A stretch of DNA of 64,000 nt, from the NCBI RefSeq assembly GCF_018599195.1, contig NZ_JAHFVK010000002.1:62001-126000 (forward strand), in the 5' to 3' direction. The position numbers were made by a program, and so were the translations under genes. Origin of the DNA: Croceibacterium selenioxidans (lineage in GTDB: Bacteria; Pseudomonadota; Alphaproteobacteria; Sphingomonadales; Sphingomonadaceae). The notes under the pieces were generated by a model, which searched no databases, had not been told where the DNA came from, and saw only the letters and a list, made by a program, of their open reading frames with translations. This document shows positions 33,901 through 43,521 of the stretch, piece by piece. Position 1 is the first letter of the stretch, and every line of letters begins with the position of its first letter.

Positions 33901-35140
33901 ACGTCCAGCGGGTTCCGTCGTAAGTCACGATGCCGTTCTGGGCGAGCCCGGAGAAGACGGTGCCGCCTAGGTCCATCTTGCCCACGCGCAGTTCGAGCGG
34001 TGCGGCGAGCGGCCGGAAGGGTCCATCGAACGTCGCCACCGCCGTCGCATCGTCGAGCGTCAAGCCGGGGCCGAACAGTTGCGAGTCGAGCAAGGCAGCG
34101 CTCACGCGCAACTGGTCGAACTCGTTCTCGCCGAGGTCTATGGCGCCTTCACCGTCCAGGCTCACGCCCCGCCCGCGCAAGGCCAGGCTGCCGTCCAACA
34201 CGCTGTTCTCCAGCGTGCCGACCGCGGCCAGCGAAACCACTTCGCCCAGCGCGGCAGCAGGCAGACCGGTGACAAAGCCGCCCGGCCGCGCCTGGCCGAC
34301 AACCTTGTAGCGGCCGCTATGGTTGTGAATGCGCAGCGCCGTGACGATGTCGTCGCCGTGATTGACCACGAACGCACCCGTCCACGCGGCCCAGGTACCG
34401 TCACCGACTATCCGTGCCCGCACATCCTCCTCTGCCCCCACCAGAGTCGCGAGCAGGCCGCCCGCCGGTGCGCGGTAGTCGAGGTCGAGATCGAAGCGGT
34501 TCCCGTCGGGCGCGGCATCCACGAGCAGCTTGAACTTGTCCCCGCCCCCGAGCTCTCCGTCGGAATTGAGCAGGACGCGCCCGTTACGTATGTCGGCCCG
34601 GGCTCGAAAATCGACGGTTCGCTCCTCGCCCATCAGCCCTTTGACCACCTTCAGGTCGTCGATGACGAAGCGGTCGACACGTATGTTGAAATTGGGGAGG
34701 ATCGGCGCATCCGGATCGCCCGGGACCAGCTTGGGCACTGCAGAGAGCGTGCCGCGATGCAGCACGAGATGGCGCACGTCGAGGCCGCTGAACAGAAAGC
34801 GATGCGGCCGCCAGTTGAGGTCGACTTCGGGCACCTGCAGGAAGAGGGTGCCGTTGGCGTCGCGGAACTTCACGTCGTAGAGCGTGGAGCTCCACAGGAC
34901 CGAACCTTCTATTCGCCCCACCTCGATCCGCAGGCCGGAGGCGGGGGCCACGCGCGACAAGCGATCGACGATGAACTGCCGGCCCGAACCTGTGTGGAGC
35001 CAGGCAATGGCGATGGCCAGCAACAGCAGCAAGACCAGGACGCCGCCGAATAGCCAGCGCGCCACCCGCACGAACCAGTTCCTGCGCCGCCCCGAAACGG
35101 GCTCGGGCGCTTCGTCGGGAAGGATCTCGCCGTCGCTCAT
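30932..35140 (-). CDS. tamB: translocation and assembly module protein TamB
   Basis: 1402 residues. Inner-membrane-anchored protein that spans the periplasm and, with TamA, assists insertion of outer-membrane proteins and lipid traffic. An N-terminal anchor (WLFGGVLVLLLLLAIAIAWL, about residues 28-48) is followed by a very long beta-rich AsmA-like/beta-taco body with repeated LxxLRGRG-type strands, and the conserved TamB (DUF490) domain at the C-terminus: RIGGVARVVPRQGFYSFAGN, ELTRGVIDFDVNGPIDPLID, and a final SLEFRLTNWLSLLATIN. The start shares one base with the tamA stop (TGATG), so translation is coupled. Confidence 0.94.
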   Translation of the reverse strand: MSDGEILPDEAPEPVSGRRRNWFVRVARWLFGGVLVLLLLLAIAIAWLHTGSGRQFIVDRLSRVAPASGLRIEVGRIEGSVLWSSTLYDVKFRDANGTLFLQVPEVDLNWRPHRFLFSGLDVRHLVLHRGTLSAVPKLVPGDPDAPILPNFNIRVDRFVIDDLKVVKGLMGEERTVDFRARADIRNGRVLLNSDGELGGGDKFKLLVDAAPDGNRFDLDLDYRAPAGGLLATLVGAEEDVRARIVGDGTWAAWTGAFVVNHGDDIVTALRIHNHSGRYKVVGQARPGGFVTGLPAAALGEVVSLAAVGTLENSVLDGSLALRGRGVSLDGEGAIDLGENEFDQLRVSAALLDSQLFGPGLTLDDATAVATFDGPFRPLAAPLELRVGKMDLGGTVFSGLAQNGIVTYDGTRWTLPLDASVKRITSGNAMIDPRLVNGTLRGTMTLAGSDLRSDNLTLRFPGLSADLTLRGDIARGGYALAGPVEARGVTLQNLGTIDAGAQIRFSIGNGVPWRLAANFTGRMPRVTNATLANIAGTNIRFSGGVQLGAGRPIDFDRTTLTASKLTITLDGRVENGRTTIAGNGRHVEYGPFTVEARLEGDGPHATLVFANPFPPAGLKDVRVALAPTPNGFRIETEGQSTLGPFDGLLNLVMPARGPTQIGIEHFTVAQTTLAGTLALGSAGVSGDLTLMGGGLDGTLALAPRNGGQGFDVNLAANNASFSGATPISINQANIQASGVVGNGSWTVNGTVHAAGISYGTLFIGRLGARAEIVNGQGQFDAAITGRRDRRFDLQMTGSVSPERIMVAARGNYAGRDITMPRRAVLIASRNGGWDLQQTQLSFGRGFAIVEGHFGGTEPMQGRLAVADMPLSVIDLAGTELGLGGTASGIIDFASGPNGVPTGEMRVMVDNLTRSGLVLSSRPIDLALVARLSPTMLQTRAVVKEDGETRGRLQGRIANLPETGSLNERLYNGDLFAQLRYNGPADALWRLSTIELLDLTGTIQVAADVTGTLGDPQLRGSLAGDDLRIQVALTGSDIRNVRARGRFSGPRLQLTSFSGTAPNGGAVSGSGYVDLARISASRGPQIDVRLAMRRAEVVNLPNMGATITGPMRIVSNGVGGTIAGRLHAEEARWAFGAAESTERLPNITTREINFPPDRRMTAAPGAPWRFLIDVNAPGGIEVDSMGLDSEWSANIQLRGTTEDPRIGGVARVVPRQGFYSFAGNRFELTRGVIDFDVNGPIDPLIDIIAETNVDNLAVTVTIKGNASRPEIAFNSVPALPEEELLSRLLFGDSITNLSATDALQLGAALASLQGGGGMDPINQLRKSIGLDRLRIVAADPAMNRGTSIALGKNIGRRFYGEIVTDGQGYNATSLEFRLTNWLSLLATINTIGRGSLAGVVSHDY

Positions 35141-37332
35141 CAGAACGACTGCCCCAACGCCACGTAGACGCCGATCCAGCCATCGTTCGGCCCGGGGTTG
35201 AGCGGCGTGGCAACGTCGATCCTCAACGGTCCGAAGCCGGTATTGTAGCGCACGCCCACACCTACGCCGACCTTGATCTCGTCGAAGCTGGGAACGGAGT
35301 CCTCGCCCACCGTGCCAGCATCGATGAACGGCACCACACCAAGGGCCCCATCGAACAATCCGGTTTGGATCCGCGCCTCGGCGGACAGTTCTAGCAGCGA
35401 GCGGCCGCCGCTCGGATCGCCTTCGCTGTTGCGTGGTCCGATCCCGCGATAGTCGTAGCCGCGAACCGACCCACCGCCGCCCGCATAGAGCCGCCGCGAC
35501 GGGGCGATGGCCGAAAGCGGCGCGCCCGGAATACTCGCAACGCGCACCCTGCCCGCCAACACCAGGTTCTCGCTTGTCTGCAAGTAGTACGTGGCGTCCA
35601 CCTGGCCTCGGAGATAGTAGCTCTCCACGCCATTGGTGCGCGAGGTCTCGGGCGACATCCTCACCCCGACGCGGTAGCCCTTTCGCGGATCCAGAAGGTC
35701 ATCCGAAGCGTCGAACTGCGCGAACAGCGGAACCGCCGCGATGAAGAAGGTCTCAGGCGGGCCCAGGTCGCCGTTCGCATCCTTCTCCTGCTCGCGCGTG
35801 GCGACAAGCTCGAGACCGGCCGAATAGCTGAACGGCTTCTGGAACAGGAGCGTGCTGATGCGCTCGAAAGTCCCGATCAGCGATACCGTCTCCGCTTCGT
35901 AGGCGTCATAGTCCTGGGTGCTGGCGTAGGCATCGACAGTCAGGATGCGGTCGCGGCCGCCGAAATTGTTCTTGCGGAACGTGAGCCCGGCGAACTGCTC
36001 TCGCGTGCCCAATATGCCGCGAACGCGCAGCATGCCTTCGGGCGGGAACAGGTTGCGGTGTTCCCACGCGCCTTCGACCTTGAAACCTTCGCCGCTGCCG
36101 TAGCCGATCCGCCCCGATATCGTGCGCAGCTTGGCGGGGGTCATGTCCACGGCGATGTCGACGGTGCCCGGCTCGCCGTTGGCAGGCGCGGCCGTCTCCA
36201 CCGGGGTCATGGTCACACTGCCGACGAGACCGGTCGCCAGGATCGCGCGCCGCAAGTCGAGTTCCAGGCTGCGCTGGTAAATGTCGCCGGGCTCGAATCG
36301 GGCGATGTCGGCCAAGTGCTTGCCCGACATCAGACGCGGAACGTTGCTGGTGACGGTGCCGAAGCGGTACTTCCCGCCGGGGGTTACCAACATCGTCAGG
36401 TCGCCTTCAGTCCGCGCGTGGTCGACCAGCAGTTCCGGATCCTTGATCGCGGCGAAGGGATATCCGCCCTCGCCCAGGGCTTCGTCCAGGTCGAAGCGCT
36501 CCTCGACGATCTTGTCGGACAGCAGCGGATCGCCGGTCACGATCTCGAAGGCGCCGCGCAGCATGGGATAGTCGGTTCCGGCCTGGGCCAGGTTACCGAG
36601 ATCGATCGCGCCAAAGCTGTACTGGGTACCGGGCGCGATCTCGAAGCGAACCGTGGGACGGCTCTCGGCCTTTTCCGCACCCGGCTCGATGTCGCCGATC
36701 GAACGCAGGACCACGGCGTCGTAGTAACCGTAGATCCGGAGCAGGCGGTTCAGCAGCGCTTCGTCCTCGCGGGCCTGGGCGGCGAGGCGACCCACGTTGT
36801 TGTCGTCGTCAAGGCGCTCGATCGTCGAGAGCGCGTCGAACCGCTCAACGAATTCCTTGCGCTCTGGGAACAGCATCGGGTCGGCGGGGAACACCAACAC
36901 GACCTCGGAGGAAATGCGTTCCTCCAGCCCCATGGCCACTTGCGTGCTGTCTTTGTTGAGTTCGGGGAGCAGATCGGAAAAGTCCGCGAACTGGATGTCC
37001 TCTTCCGGTTCGAGCGGGGCGATTTCGACGGGCTCCACGTCGTCCGGCCACGGGACATCGACCAGCGGCATTTCGGCCAGAGGGGAGTCAGCCTGGAGTT
37101 CGGGCAGCTCTTCGACCACCGTCTCTTCCGGCGGAACGCCCTGCTGCGCCCACGCTTCCGGGTTCGCGACTGCCTCGTCGGGAATGAGCGTTTGGAGCTC
37201 GGGACTGGCGGTCTGGCCCAGTGCCGGCGAACAGATCAGCGATGCAGATGCAGCAAGACCCGTCAGCGCCCGGCGTAGACCGTGGCCTTCCTTATGCGAG
37301 CTTGTACTGGTCCTGGCCGCCAGGCGTACCAT
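35140..37332 (-). CDS. tamA: outer-membrane assembly protein TamA (BamA/TamA family)
   Basis: About 730 residues from the ATG at 37332; the open frame continues further upstream but that part lies inside the bpt gene. A signal peptide fits ([20 protein letters not shown]). Next comes an acidic Pro/Glu-rich stretch of about 70 residues ([21 protein letters not shown]), then POTRA-like domains ([26 protein letters not shown]), and a C-terminal 16-strand barrel of the Omp85 type ([15 protein letters not shown]-like: [32 protein letters not shown] is the conserved VRGY/F loop motif; ends VYVALGQSF). Forms the outer-membrane partner of TamB. Overlaps the 3' end of bpt by about 41 bases and tamB by one. 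Confidence 0.9.
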   Translation of the reverse strand: MVRLAARTSTSSHKEGHGLRRALTGLAASASLICSPALGQTASPELQTLIPDEAVANPEAWAQQGVPPEETVVEELPELQADSPLAEMPLVDVPWPDDVEPVEIAPLEPEEDIQFADFSDLLPELNKDSTQVAMGLEERISSEVVLVFPADPMLFPERKEFVERFDALSTIERLDDDNNVGRLAAQAREDEALLNRLLRIYGYYDAVVLRSIGDIEPGAEKAESRPTVRFEIAPGTQYSFGAIDLGNLAQAGTDYPMLRGAFEIVTGDPLLSDKIVEERFDLDEALGEGGYPFAAIKDPELLVDHARTEGDLTMLVTPGGKYRFGTVTSNVPRLMSGKHLADIARFEPGDIYQRSLELDLRRAILATGLVGSVTMTPVETAAPANGEPGTVDIAVDMTPAKLRTISGRIGYGSGEGFKVEGAWEHRNLFPPEGMLRVRGILGTREQFAGLTFRKNNFGGRDRILTVDAYASTQDYDAYEAETVSLIGTFERISTLLFQKPFSYSAGLELVATREQEKDANGDLGPPETFFIAAVPLFAQFDASDDLLDPRKGYRVGVRMSPETSRTNGVESYYLRGQVDATYYLQTSENLVLAGRVRVASIPGAPLSAIAPSRRLYAGGGGSVRGYDYRGIGPRNSEGDPSGGRSLLELSAEARIQTGLFDGALGVVPFIDAGTVGEDSVPSFDEIKVGVGVGVRYNTGFGPLRIDVATPLNPGPNDGWIGVYVALGQSF

Positions 37333-38143
37333 CCTTGCTGCCGCCTTCCACGCATTCGGCATCTTCGCGCCGTGATGTGGCGACAGCGTCGATGAGGGCT
37401 GATTGCTCGCTTTCGGAGAAACGCAGCCAACCCGCTGGTCCGAGACGTTCGAGCGGGCGGTAGCGGATCTTGTACTGCATCCGCTGCGATCCTTCGACCC
37501 AATAGCCGAGGTACACGTAAACGAGGCCTTCTTCCTTCGCGCGGCGAATGTGATCGAGGATAATGTAGTTACCAAGCCCCGTCCGTGCCTCATGTTCCGG
37601 GTCGTAGAAGCTGTATATCATCGACAACCCGTCCCCTTGCCGGTCCGTCAGGCAGGCGCCGATCAAGCGGCCTTGCCCTCCGTCCGGCGAAGGTTCCCTG
37701 TATTCAATGATAAAGCTGGAAACCGCCGTATGTTCCACCATGTCGGCGTAATCGACTTCATCCATCGTCGCCATGCCGCCGCCGGGGTGCCGGCTGGCGA
37801 GATAGCGTTGTAGCAATTCGAACTGTTCGGACGTAGCCCAGGGGCGGCATTCGGTGATGATCAGGTCATCGTTGACGCGCAAGTTGCGGCGCTGCGCATT
37901 CGAAGCTTCGAATTCCTGCGCCACTACCCGAACCGACACGCACGCCTGACAATCCAGGCAGCTTGGCCGATAAGCGACGGTCTGACTGCGGCGGAAGCCA
38001 ATGCGGCCAAGGGCATCGTTGAGCGCTTCGGCGTGCGGGCCCTTGAGCTCGGTGAAGACCTTACGCTCGGTCTTGCCGGGCAGGTACGGGCACGGCGCAG
38101 GGCTCGTGACAAAGAACCTGGGAAAGCGAACTGGGGCCGTCAC
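37292..38143 (-). CDS. bpt: aspartate/glutamate leucyltransferase (N-end rule)
   Basis: 283 residues from GTG 38143 ([20 protein letters not shown]), which has GAGGA about 11 bases upstream; the longer open frame adds non-homologous residues. Family role: transfers Leu from tRNA to proteins with N-terminal Asp or Glu, marking them for ClpS-ClpAP. Hallmarks: [16 protein letters not shown], the [16 protein letters not shown] cysteine cluster, [11 protein letters not shown], and the acyltransferase part with [11 protein letters not shown] and [17 protein letters not shown]. Its 3' end overlaps tamA, linking protein turnover with envelope assembly genes only by position. Confidence 0.93.
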   Translation of the reverse strand: MTAPVRFPRFFVTSPAPCPYLPGKTERKVFTELKGPHAEALNDALGRIGFRRSQTVAYRPSCLDCQACVSVRVVAQEFEASNAQRRNLRVNDDLIITECRPWATSEQFELLQRYLASRHPGGGMATMDEVDYADMVEHTAVSSFIIEYREPSPDGGQGRLIGACLTDRQGDGLSMIYSFYDPEHEARTGLGNYIILDHIRRAKEEGLVYVYLGYWVEGSQRMQYKIRYRPLERLGPAGWLRFSESEQSALIDAVATSRREDAECVEGGSKDGTPGGQDQYKLA

Positions 38144-38303
38144 AACAGACGCGGTCCTCTTCCAAGCAAGGGTTGCGGGCAGCTGCAGGGGATTATGATC
38201 TGCAACAGATTCGCAAGGAAGACCATTAACCACAAAATTCGGTGGAATGCAGGACAAATGTGTCCGGCTACCTGCTTTGAGGGATCGTCCGCCCCGATAT
38301 GGG

Positions 38304-39539
38304 TCAGTTCAGCTCGACATGGCTAACGGAATAGCCACGCGCCTGTAGCGCGCCGACCAGCTTGTCGAGCTGCTCGCGGTCCCGGGCTTCGCATTCGATG
38401 TCGGTGACGAGGCCCTTGGCCGGCAGATTGGTAAAGATCCGCTGGTGGTAAATCTCGAGAATGTTAACGTGATGCGCGTCGAATTCCTGCATCACCTTGA
38501 GCAGCGCACCCGGCCGATCCTGCAGCGAAATCCGCAGCCGCGCCAAGCGACCCGAGCGGGCGAGATCGCGCAGCAAAACGTTGGCGAGCAGGCGCGTGTC
38601 GATATTTCCGCCGCACAGGACGAGGCCGACTTTCTTGCCGGCAAACCTCTCGCGATGGGCGAGTACCGCCGCAAGGCCAGCGGCGCCCGCGCCTTCGACG
38701 ACTGTCTTTTCGATCTGCAGCAACAGGGCGACGGCCTGCTCCAGGTCGGATTCCTTCACGAGAACGATGTCGTCCACGACCTTCTCGATGATCCGCGAGG
38801 TGAAGGTACCAGGCTCCTTGACCGCGATACCTTCCGCCAGCGTATCGCCGCCGCATTCGAGCTCCTCGCCCTTGAAGCGGCTGTAGGCTGACGGATAGAG
38901 TTCCGCCTGCACGCCGATCACCTCGACCGGCGGCACTTGGGCCTTGGCGACCGTGCCCATGCCGGAGATCAGCCCGCCGCCGCCGATCGGCACGACCAGC
39001 GTCTCGATCTCGGGCGCATCGGCGAGCAGTTCCAGCGCCACCGTGCCCTGCCCCGCCGCCACGTTCGGTTCGTCGAACGGATGGACGAAAGTCAGCCCGA
39101 GCTGCTTTTCCATGCTCCGCGCATAGGCATTGGCTTCGTCGAAGGTCTCGCCTTCGAGCACCACATGGCCGCCGACGCTCTCGGTCTGCATGACCTTCAC
39201 CGTGGGCGTGGTGCGCGGCATGACGATCGTCACCGGCACGCCGAGACGCGAGCCGTGGTACGAGAGGCCCTGGGAGTGGTTACCGGCCGAGGCCGCGATG
39301 ACGCCGCGTGCGCGCTGCTCCGGATCCATCAGCAGCAGGGCGTTGAGGGCCCCGCGCTCCTTGTAGGCGGCGGTGAATTGTTGGTTTTCGAACTTCAGCC
39401 AGATCTCGGCGCCGGTAATCTTCGACAGCGTCTTGCTGTGCATGGTCGGCGTGCGCACGACCGCACCAGCGATCCGTTCGGCTGCAGCGCGTACATCGGC
39501 GATATCGAGGTTCGCCTCGAGAGTTCCCGTCCCGGTCAT
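38304..39539 (-). CDS. ilvA: threonine ammonia-lyase
   Basis: 411 residues. PLP enzyme converting threonine to 2-oxobutyrate for isoleucine synthesis. The fold-type II PLP lysine is Lys60 in [12 protein letters not shown]; the phosphate-binding glycine loop is [25 protein letters not shown] is also characteristic. A single ACT domain at the C-terminus (about residues 335-411, [20 protein letters not shown]) makes it the short form with one regulatory domain; this could be IlvA or the catabolic-like TdcB branch with an ACT domain, so the feedback effector is not certain. Stands alone; divergent from the dehydrogenase gene. Confidence 0.9.
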   Translation of the reverse strand: MTGTGTLEANLDIADVRAAAERIAGAVVRTPTMHSKTLSKITGAEIWLKFENQQFTAAYKERGALNALLLMDPEQRARGVIAASAGNHSQGLSYHGSRLGVPVTIVMPRTTPTVKVMQTESVGGHVVLEGETFDEANAYARSMEKQLGLTFVHPFDEPNVAAGQGTVALELLADAPEIETLVVPIGGGGLISGMGTVAKAQVPPVEVIGVQAELYPSAYSRFKGEELECGGDTLAEGIAVKEPGTFTSRIIEKVVDDIVLVKESDLEQAVALLLQIEKTVVEGAGAAGLAAVLAHRERFAGKKVGLVLCGGNIDTRLLANVLLRDLARSGRLARLRISLQDRPGALLKVMQEFDAHHVNILEIYHQRIFTNLPAKGLVTDIECEARDREQLDKLVGALQARGYSVSHVELN

Positions 39540-39631
39540 AGGGGGCGGGCCCTAACCGAATTTCGGCGCCATGGGAACGCCACCTGCGGCAAAGATTGCT
39601 TTGCGCCTGCGAAGTCGGCACTTGGGCGGCC

Positions 39632-40525
39632 ATGAGCAAGCGCATCGCTTTCCTCGGCCTCGGCGTCATGGGCGCGCCGATGGCGGGGCACCTCGCACGG
39701 GCGGGCCACCGCGTCACCGTCTACAACCGTACCGCTTCCAGGGCGGAGGCATGGGTTGAGCAGCACAAGGCCGAGCGGTTGGACGTCGATCTCGCCCCGA
39801 CGCCGGTGGAAGCCGCAACCGGGCAGGACGCGGTTCTCACGTGCGTCGGCAACGACGACGACCTCGCGGAAGTCGTGCTTGAGGGGCAAGGCGTGCTGGC
39901 GGCGATGACGGAGGGCACGCTGTTCGTCGATCACACCACCGTCTCGCCGGCCATGGCCCGCAAGATTGCAGAAGCCGCGGCTGACCGCGGCGTGCTAGCG
40001 CTCGATGCTCCGGTGTCGGGCGGTCAGGCGGGGGCAGAGAGCGGCAAGCTCTCGATCATGTGCGGTGGCTCTGCACAAGCGATGAACGCGGCCCGTCCGA
40101 TCATCGAAAGCTATGCCGCCCGCATGGTCCATATCGGTGAGGCCGGAGCCGGCCAGGCGACCAAGGCCGTCAACCAGATCTGTATAGCGGGCGTTCTCGG
40201 CGGTCTCTCAGAAGCCCTGCGCTTTGCCCAGACGGCCGACCTCGATCTGGAGAAGGTGCTCGATGCCATTTCCGGCGGCGCGGCGCAGAGCTGGCAGATG
40301 GTCAACCGCTGGCCTACCATGGCGAAGGACGAGTTCGACTTCGGCTTCGCGATCGACTGGATGCGCAAGGACCTCGCTATCGCGCTGGCAGAGGCCGAAG
40401 CGCACGGGCAGACTTTGCCGGTCACCGCGCAGGTCGACCGCTTCTATGCCGAGGTTCAGGCGATGGGCGGTGGCAGGCAGGACACCAGTGCACTGGTGCG
40501 GCATCTGCCGAAAGCCGGCGCATGA
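39632..40525 (+). CDS. NAD(P)-dependent 3-hydroxyisobutyrate dehydrogenase-like oxidoreductase
   Basis: 297 residues from ATG 39632. Rossmann start IAFLGLGVMGAPMAGHLARA, the beta-hydroxyacid dehydrogenase substrate motif DAPVSGGQAGAESGKLSIMC and the catalytic lysine in GAGQATKAVNQ are intact; the C-terminal all-helical domain has FDFGFAIDWMRKDLAIALA. Candidates: 3-hydroxyisobutyrate, tartronate semialdehyde or succinic semialdehyde reductases; sequence alone does not choose. It overlaps the amidohydrolase start by four bases (ATGA), which suggests the two act in one pathway. Confidence 0.88.
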   Translation: MSKRIAFLGLGVMGAPMAGHLARAGHRVTVYNRTASRAEAWVEQHKAERLDVDLAPTPVEAATGQDAVLTCVGNDDDLAEVVLEGQGVLAAMTEGTLFVDHTTVSPAMARKIAEAAADRGVLALDAPVSGGQAGAESGKLSIMCGGSAQAMNAARPIIESYAARMVHIGEAGAGQATKAVNQICIAGVLGGLSEALRFAQTADLDLEKVLDAISGGAAQSWQMVNRWPTMAKDEFDFGFAIDWMRKDLAIALAEAEAHGQTLPVTAQVDRFYAEVQAMGGGRQDTSALVRHLPKAGA

Positions 40526-42210
40526 TCGCTCGCCTGCTTGCCGCCGTCGCCCTGGCGGCGCTGCCCGCCGCTGCGCTGGCCGACACCCTGGTCGACAACA
40601 TCAACGGCCTCTCAGTCGACCGCGACGGCAAGGTCACGCACTTCTCGGCCATGGTGATCGACGACCGCGGCCGAATTTCTCAGGTGATCGGCAACGGCGA
40701 GCGACCTCCGCAAAATATCGACTATCGCGAGAACGGGCGCGGCCGGACCGTCATCCCGGGCATGATCGATGCCCACGTCCACGTGATGGCACTCGGACTT
40801 GCCCAGTTAACGGTCGACCTCTCTGACACGCGATCGCTGGCCGAAGCCCAGGCGAAAATCGCCGCCTACGCGGCCGCGAATCCCGAGCGCCCCTGGATCG
40901 TCGGCCGCGGCTGGAACCAAGAGCAATGGGGTCTGGGCCGCTTCCCGACCGCCGCCGAACTCGACGCCGCCGTTTCCGACCGGCCGGTCTGGCTCGAGCG
41001 TGTCGACGGCCACGCGGGGTGGGCCAACAGCGTCGCCATCAGCGTGTCCGGTGTTACCGCCGCCACCGCCGACCCCGCTGGCGGACGAGTCGAGCGTCTG
41101 CCAGGCGGCAAGCAACCCGCCGGGGTTTTCGTGGACGCCGCGATGGATCTCGTCGGCAAGAACGTGCCCCCGCCCCGCGCCACCGACCGTGACGTGGCGT
41201 TGCACAAAGCGCAGGAGTTGCTGGTCCGGAACGGAGTCACAGCCGTCGCCGACATGGGCACGAGCATCGAGGACTGGATGACCTTCCGCCGCGCCGGCGA
41301 CGAGGGACGGCTGCGCGTCCGCATCATGGCTTACGCCAGCAGCGTACCGGATATGGTGCTGATCGGCGGTTCTGGACCCACCCAATGGCTGTACGAGGAC
41401 AGGCTCCGGCTCAACGGCCTCAAGCTCTATCTCGACGGCGCGCTCGGCTCGCGCGGGGCGATGTTGAAGGCGCCCTATGCCGACGATCCCGCGAACAAGG
41501 GGTTACCGGTGATCAACGGTACCCAGTTGCGCAACAACATGAGCCGCGCGGCGATGGACGACTACCAGGTCGCGATCCACGCGATCGGCGACGCCGCCAA
41601 CGCCGAGGCGCTGGACGCGATCGAGGAACTCTCCGCGGACTATACCGGCGACCGGCGCTGGCGCATCGAGCATGCGCAGATAGTCGATCCGGCGGATATC
41701 CCGCGCTTCGGACAGCACGGCGTGATCGCCTCGATGCAGCCTGTTCACCAGACCTCCGACCGGCTCATGGCCGAAGCGCGGCTGGGGCCGGATCGGCTGG
41801 CAGGCGCTTATGCCTGGCGCTCGCTGCATGATGCCGGGGCTCCCCTGGCTTTCGGCTCCGACGCCCCTGTAGAGGCGCCCGAGCCCTTCGTCGGAATAGC
41901 CGCGGCAATCACTCGCGAGGACGCCCAAGGCCAACCGCCCGGTGGCTGGCACCCGGAGCAGCGCCTCACCCGCGAGGAGGCGCTCGCCGCCTACACATCA
42001 GGCGCGGCCTATGCCGGCTTTGCCGAGGGCCGCTTCGGCAGGCTGGCTGCCGGCGAGCGCGCAGACTTCCTGGTGCTGGATACCGACCCGCTGACGGCCG
42101 ACCCGAGCGACCTCAGAAACGTCCGCGTGCTCGAAACCTGGATCGGCGGTGAGAAGGTCTACGACGCCAGTCCGGAAGAGAGGCGGTCCGTGGAAGGGCC
42201 GGGACGGTAG
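40522..42210 (+). CDS. exported amidohydrolase, YtcJ-like
   Basis: 562 residues. The signal peptide MIARLLAAVALAALPAAALA predicts periplasmic location. Metal-dependent amidohydrolase of the DUF/YtcJ branch: VIPGMIDAHVHVM carries the HxH metal ligands, LKLYLDGALGSRGAM contains the conserved Lys/Asp region, VAIHAIGDAANAEALD and WRIEHAQIVDP supply His ligands, and FGSDAPVE the final Asp. Substrates in this branch are mostly unknown hydrolysable amides or formylated compounds. Coupled to the preceding dehydrogenase by an ATGA overlap; odd in that the partner enzyme is cytoplasmic while this one has an export signal. Confidence 0.88.
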   Translation: MIARLLAAVALAALPAAALADTLVDNINGLSVDRDGKVTHFSAMVIDDRGRISQVIGNGERPPQNIDYRENGRGRTVIPGMIDAHVHVMALGLAQLTVDLSDTRSLAEAQAKIAAYAAANPERPWIVGRGWNQEQWGLGRFPTAAELDAAVSDRPVWLERVDGHAGWANSVAISVSGVTAATADPAGGRVERLPGGKQPAGVFVDAAMDLVGKNVPPPRATDRDVALHKAQELLVRNGVTAVADMGTSIEDWMTFRRAGDEGRLRVRIMAYASSVPDMVLIGGSGPTQWLYEDRLRLNGLKLYLDGALGSRGAMLKAPYADDPANKGLPVINGTQLRNNMSRAAMDDYQVAIHAIGDAANAEALDAIEELSADYTGDRRWRIEHAQIVDPADIPRFGQHGVIASMQPVHQTSDRLMAEARLGPDRLAGAYAWRSLHDAGAPLAFGSDAPVEAPEPFVGIAAAITREDAQGQPPGGWHPEQRLTREEALAAYTSGAAYAGFAEGRFGRLAAGERADFLVLDTDPLTADPSDLRNVRVLETWIGGEKVYDASPEERRSVEGPGR

Positions 42211-42218
42211 CGCTCGAT

Positions 42219-42240
42219 CCTCCCCGAGTAAGCTCGGAGG
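42219..42240. terminator. hairpin between convergent amidohydrolase and tatC
   Basis: CCGAG-TAAG-CTCGG with an outer CCT/AGG pair (two-base bulge), followed by GTTT on the plus strand. It occupies most of the 33-base gap between the two converging genes and probably serves as a modest bidirectional terminator. Confidence 0.45.
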
Positions 42241-42243
42241 GTT

Positions 42244-43104
42244 TCAGCCGCCTGTGGGCGTCTCGGCTGTCTCTTCAACCGCCGCAGCCCGCGCCGCTGC
42301 TTCAGCCGCTTCCTGAGCCGCCTCTTCGGCCTCGGCCTTGGCCTTTTCCTCGGCGATCTTGGCTTCGGACTTCATAAGGAACAGCGAACCCTCGAACAGC
42401 AGCATCAGCGGGATCGCCAGGATCAATTGCGAAATCACGTCCGGCGGAGTGACCACGGCGGCAACGATGAAGATGCCGACGATCACATAGCGCCGCCCCT
42501 TGGTCAGTTGTTCCTTGGTCAACAGGCCCGCCCGGTTGAGCAGCAACAGGAGCACGGGGAGCAGGAAGCTGATTCCGAACGCCAGCAGAAAGTGCATCAC
42601 GAGGCTCAGGAAGTCGCCCATCGCGGGCAAGGCTTCGACCGGGATGCCGTTGGCGGTTTCGCCCTGGAACCCTAGGAACCAGGTGAACGCCGTCGGCATG
42701 ACCACGAAGTAAGCCAGCGAAGCGCCCATCGCGAACAGCACCGGGGTGGCGATCAGGAAGGGCAAGAAAGCTTTCTTCTCTCGCGCGTAGAGCCCCGGCG
42801 CAACGAACTGCCAGAGCTGGTTGGCGATGATCGGGAAGCTCAGGAAGAACCCGCCGAACAGCGCCACCTTGATGTCGACGAAGAACGCCTCGTAGAGCTT
42901 GGTGTAGATCAGCTTGCCCTCGCCAGCTGGGAAGGCCTGGGCGAGTGGACGGACCAGTATCCCAAAGATGTCCTTGGCGAAGTAGAGGCAGATTCCGAAG
43001 CCGACCGCCAGCGCGAGCACACAACGGACTAGCCGATTACGCAGCTCGATCAGGTGATCGAGGAGCGGAGCCTGGGTTTCGTCGATATCCTTAACCTTGA
43101 GCAT
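42244..43104 (-). CDS. tatC: Sec-independent protein translocase TatC
   Basis: 286 residues, inner membrane, six predicted spans. Binds twin-arginine signal peptides with TatB. The start (DETQAPLLDHLIELRNRLVR) is the conserved cytoplasmic N-terminus; the family motifs FxKVALFGGFFLSFPIIANQLWQFVAPGLY and the LSxxxxFAFGISFLLP region are recognisable in shortened form (KVALFGGFFLSFP; FGISFLLPVLLLLL). The C-terminal 40 residues are an Ala/Glu-rich helix (EEKAKAEAEEAAQEAAEAAA), longer than in E. coli. Last gene of the scpA-scpB-tatA-tatB-tatC series, 11 bases after tatB. Confidence 0.96.
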   Translation of the reverse strand: MLKVKDIDETQAPLLDHLIELRNRLVRCVLALAVGFGICLYFAKDIFGILVRPLAQAFPAGEGKLIYTKLYEAFFVDIKVALFGGFFLSFPIIANQLWQFVAPGLYAREKKAFLPFLIATPVLFAMGASLAYFVVMPTAFTWFLGFQGETANGIPVEALPAMGDFLSLVMHFLLAFGISFLLPVLLLLLNRAGLLTKEQLTKGRRYVIVGIFIVAAVVTPPDVISQLILAIPLMLLFEGSLFLMKSEAKIAEEKAKAEAEEAAQEAAEAAARAAAVEETAETPTGG

Positions 43105-43115
43105 CGTTCGGGAAC

Positions 43116-43487
43116 CTAGGCTGCAGGCGGCTGAGCGGGCGCGTCGGTGGGCTTTTCAGGCGCAGCTTCGGCCACACGCGCTTCGGCCGATGCCGCCTGG
43201 ACCGCCGGTGAGGGATAAGCCCCGGTCGGCTCCGCCTCGGGCGGAGCGTCGGCCGGATGCTCGCGCATGATCTTGGCGTTCTGTTCGCGCCACTTCTCTT
43301 CCATTTCCTGCATCTCCGCCTCGCGGATCATGGCTTCGAGGCCGGTGCGGAAATGGCCGGAGACCTTGCGCATCTTGCCCATCCAGCGGCCGGCAGTGCG
43401 CAGCGCCAAGGGTAGATCCTTGGGGCCGATGACGATCACCGCGACGACGACGATCAGCAGTAATTCGTCTGGACCGATATCAAACAT
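43116..43487 (-). CDS. tatB: Sec-independent protein translocase TatB
   Basis: 123 residues. N-terminal membrane helix with the typical start MFDIGPDELLLIVVVAVIVI and the GPKDLPLALRTAGRWMGKMR hinge/amphipathic helix that distinguishes TatB; a long Ala/Pro/Glu-rich tail follows. Works with TatC in the receptor complex for folded twin-arginine substrates. 34 bases after tatA, 11 before tatC, same strand. Confidence 0.95.
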   Translation of the reverse strand: MFDIGPDELLLIVVVAVIVIGPKDLPLALRTAGRWMGKMRKVSGHFRTGLEAMIREAEMQEMEEKWREQNAKIMREHPADAPPEAEPTGAYPSPAVQAASAEARVAEAAPEKPTDAPAQPPAA

Positions 43488-43521
43488 GGGCTGTGTGTAA
43501 TCTTAGACTAGTGAGTTGGTA

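Noticed and set aside
34079-35053. 324-residue plus-strand frame opposite the tamB start
   Set aside because: Lies against the conserved tamB anchor region; composition typical of antisense reading.
36058-37278. 406-residue plus-strand frame opposite tamA
   Set aside because: Antisense shadow of an Omp85-family gene with clear POTRA and barrel motifs.
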